Origin: JACQFK01 sp036383955
GTDB lineage: Bacteria > Planctomycetota > MHYJ01 > JACPRB01
Length of the DNA stretch: 64,000 nucleotides
Reading direction: 5' to 3'
Assembly: GCA_036383955.1 (NCBI GenBank)
Contig: DASVNH010000018.1
Coordinates: 8,229 to 72,228, forward strand
Below, piece by piece: positions 63,938 to 64,000 of the stretch. The notes beneath the pieces are model-generated. The model worked only from the letters and a program-made list of their open reading frames with translations. It was not told where the DNA came from and did not search any database. How positions within the stretch are numbered: position 1 is the stretch's first letter; each line of letters begins with the position of its first letter. The position numbers and the translations under genes are program-made.

Positions 63938-63974
63938 AAAACCATAAATCGGACAGTACGATTTATGGTTTTTT
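63938..63974. terminator. Bidirectional intrinsic terminator
   Basis: AAAACCATAAATCG pairs with CGATTTATGGTTTT across a 7-nt loop, with T runs on both strands. The AT-rich stem stands out in this GC-rich window. It would isolate the ABC operon promoter from whatever lies beyond 64000. Confidence 0.75.
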
Positions 63975-64000
63975 CTAGCGGCGCCGGAAGCGGGCGCGGG

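Overview
The window is about 64 kb of very GC-rich bacterial DNA. The gene content points to Planctomycetota or a close relative. Pointers are the adjacent DUF1549/DUF1553 and DUF1501 genes (28144-31568), a long secreted PQQ-propeller/PDZ protein, a ThuA-like secreted protein, many secreted proteins of unknown function and an STN-domain fragment. No rRNA and no ordinary tRNA was seen, so class or genus cannot be named. Coding is dense on both strands. Neighbouring genes in operons very often share ATGA or GTGA at the stop/start junction, and no stretch without a gene or repeat exceeds about 300 bases.

Layout. 1-632: end of an STN-domain protein. 798-5486: giant secreted PQQ/TPR-like/PDZ/PQQ protein. 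5484-6080: first four-helix-bundle (23S intervening-sequence protein, IVP) element. 6057-8900 (minus): sphingolipid-like pair (alpha-oxoamine synthase plus GNAT) with a zinc ribbon protein. 8993-12485: YihY/BrkB membrane protein, small zinc-ribbon protein, TPR protein. 12563-15831: uvrA and ybeY. 15752-16371: second IVP element. 16414-20320: coiled-coil protein, plsC, rpsA. 20422-25017: guanine deaminase, gluQRS, small lipoproteins, extradiol dioxygenase, tRNA-dihydrouridine synthase. 25139-28063: ThuA-like protein and an M23 peptidase whose 3' end is duplicated around a low-GC insert. 28144-32386: DUF1549/1553, DUF1501, two tandem paralogues. 32410-34765: coiled-coil/actin-like fusion. 34834-42779: lipoprotein, glmS, tyrS and secreted or membrane proteins. 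42824-49781: REC-PilT fusion, DUF1444 protein, MoaD-like/BNR/dicarboxylate symporter operon, der. 49870-58326: SDR, CBS, WD-like, P460-like, esterase, PRTase-like, degenerate GGDEF and alpha/beta hydrolase genes. 58463-59348: ssrA and smpB. 59359-63883: ABC transporter operon with a large membrane/periplasmic partner.

Housekeeping functions cover translation and its rescue (rpsA, tyrS, gluQRS, dus, ybeY, der, smpB-ssrA), DNA repair (uvrA) and envelope precursor supply (glmS, plsC). They are interleaved with secreted proteins.

The most unusual signal is a family of intergenic elements made of tandem 6-7 nt units that begin at, or within a few bases of, a stop codon. At two loci the repeats form long terminal inverted repeats around an IVP (PF05635-type) gene, with a conserved about 30-nt leader motif 76-77 nt upstream of the start codon. 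At other loci the inverted repeats enclose only a C-run/G-run hairpin, or a single arm remains. The unit sequence differs between loci but matches between the two arms of one locus. A second general signal is a TAnnnT box placed exactly 7 nt before the start codon of many first genes, which suggests widespread leaderless transcription.
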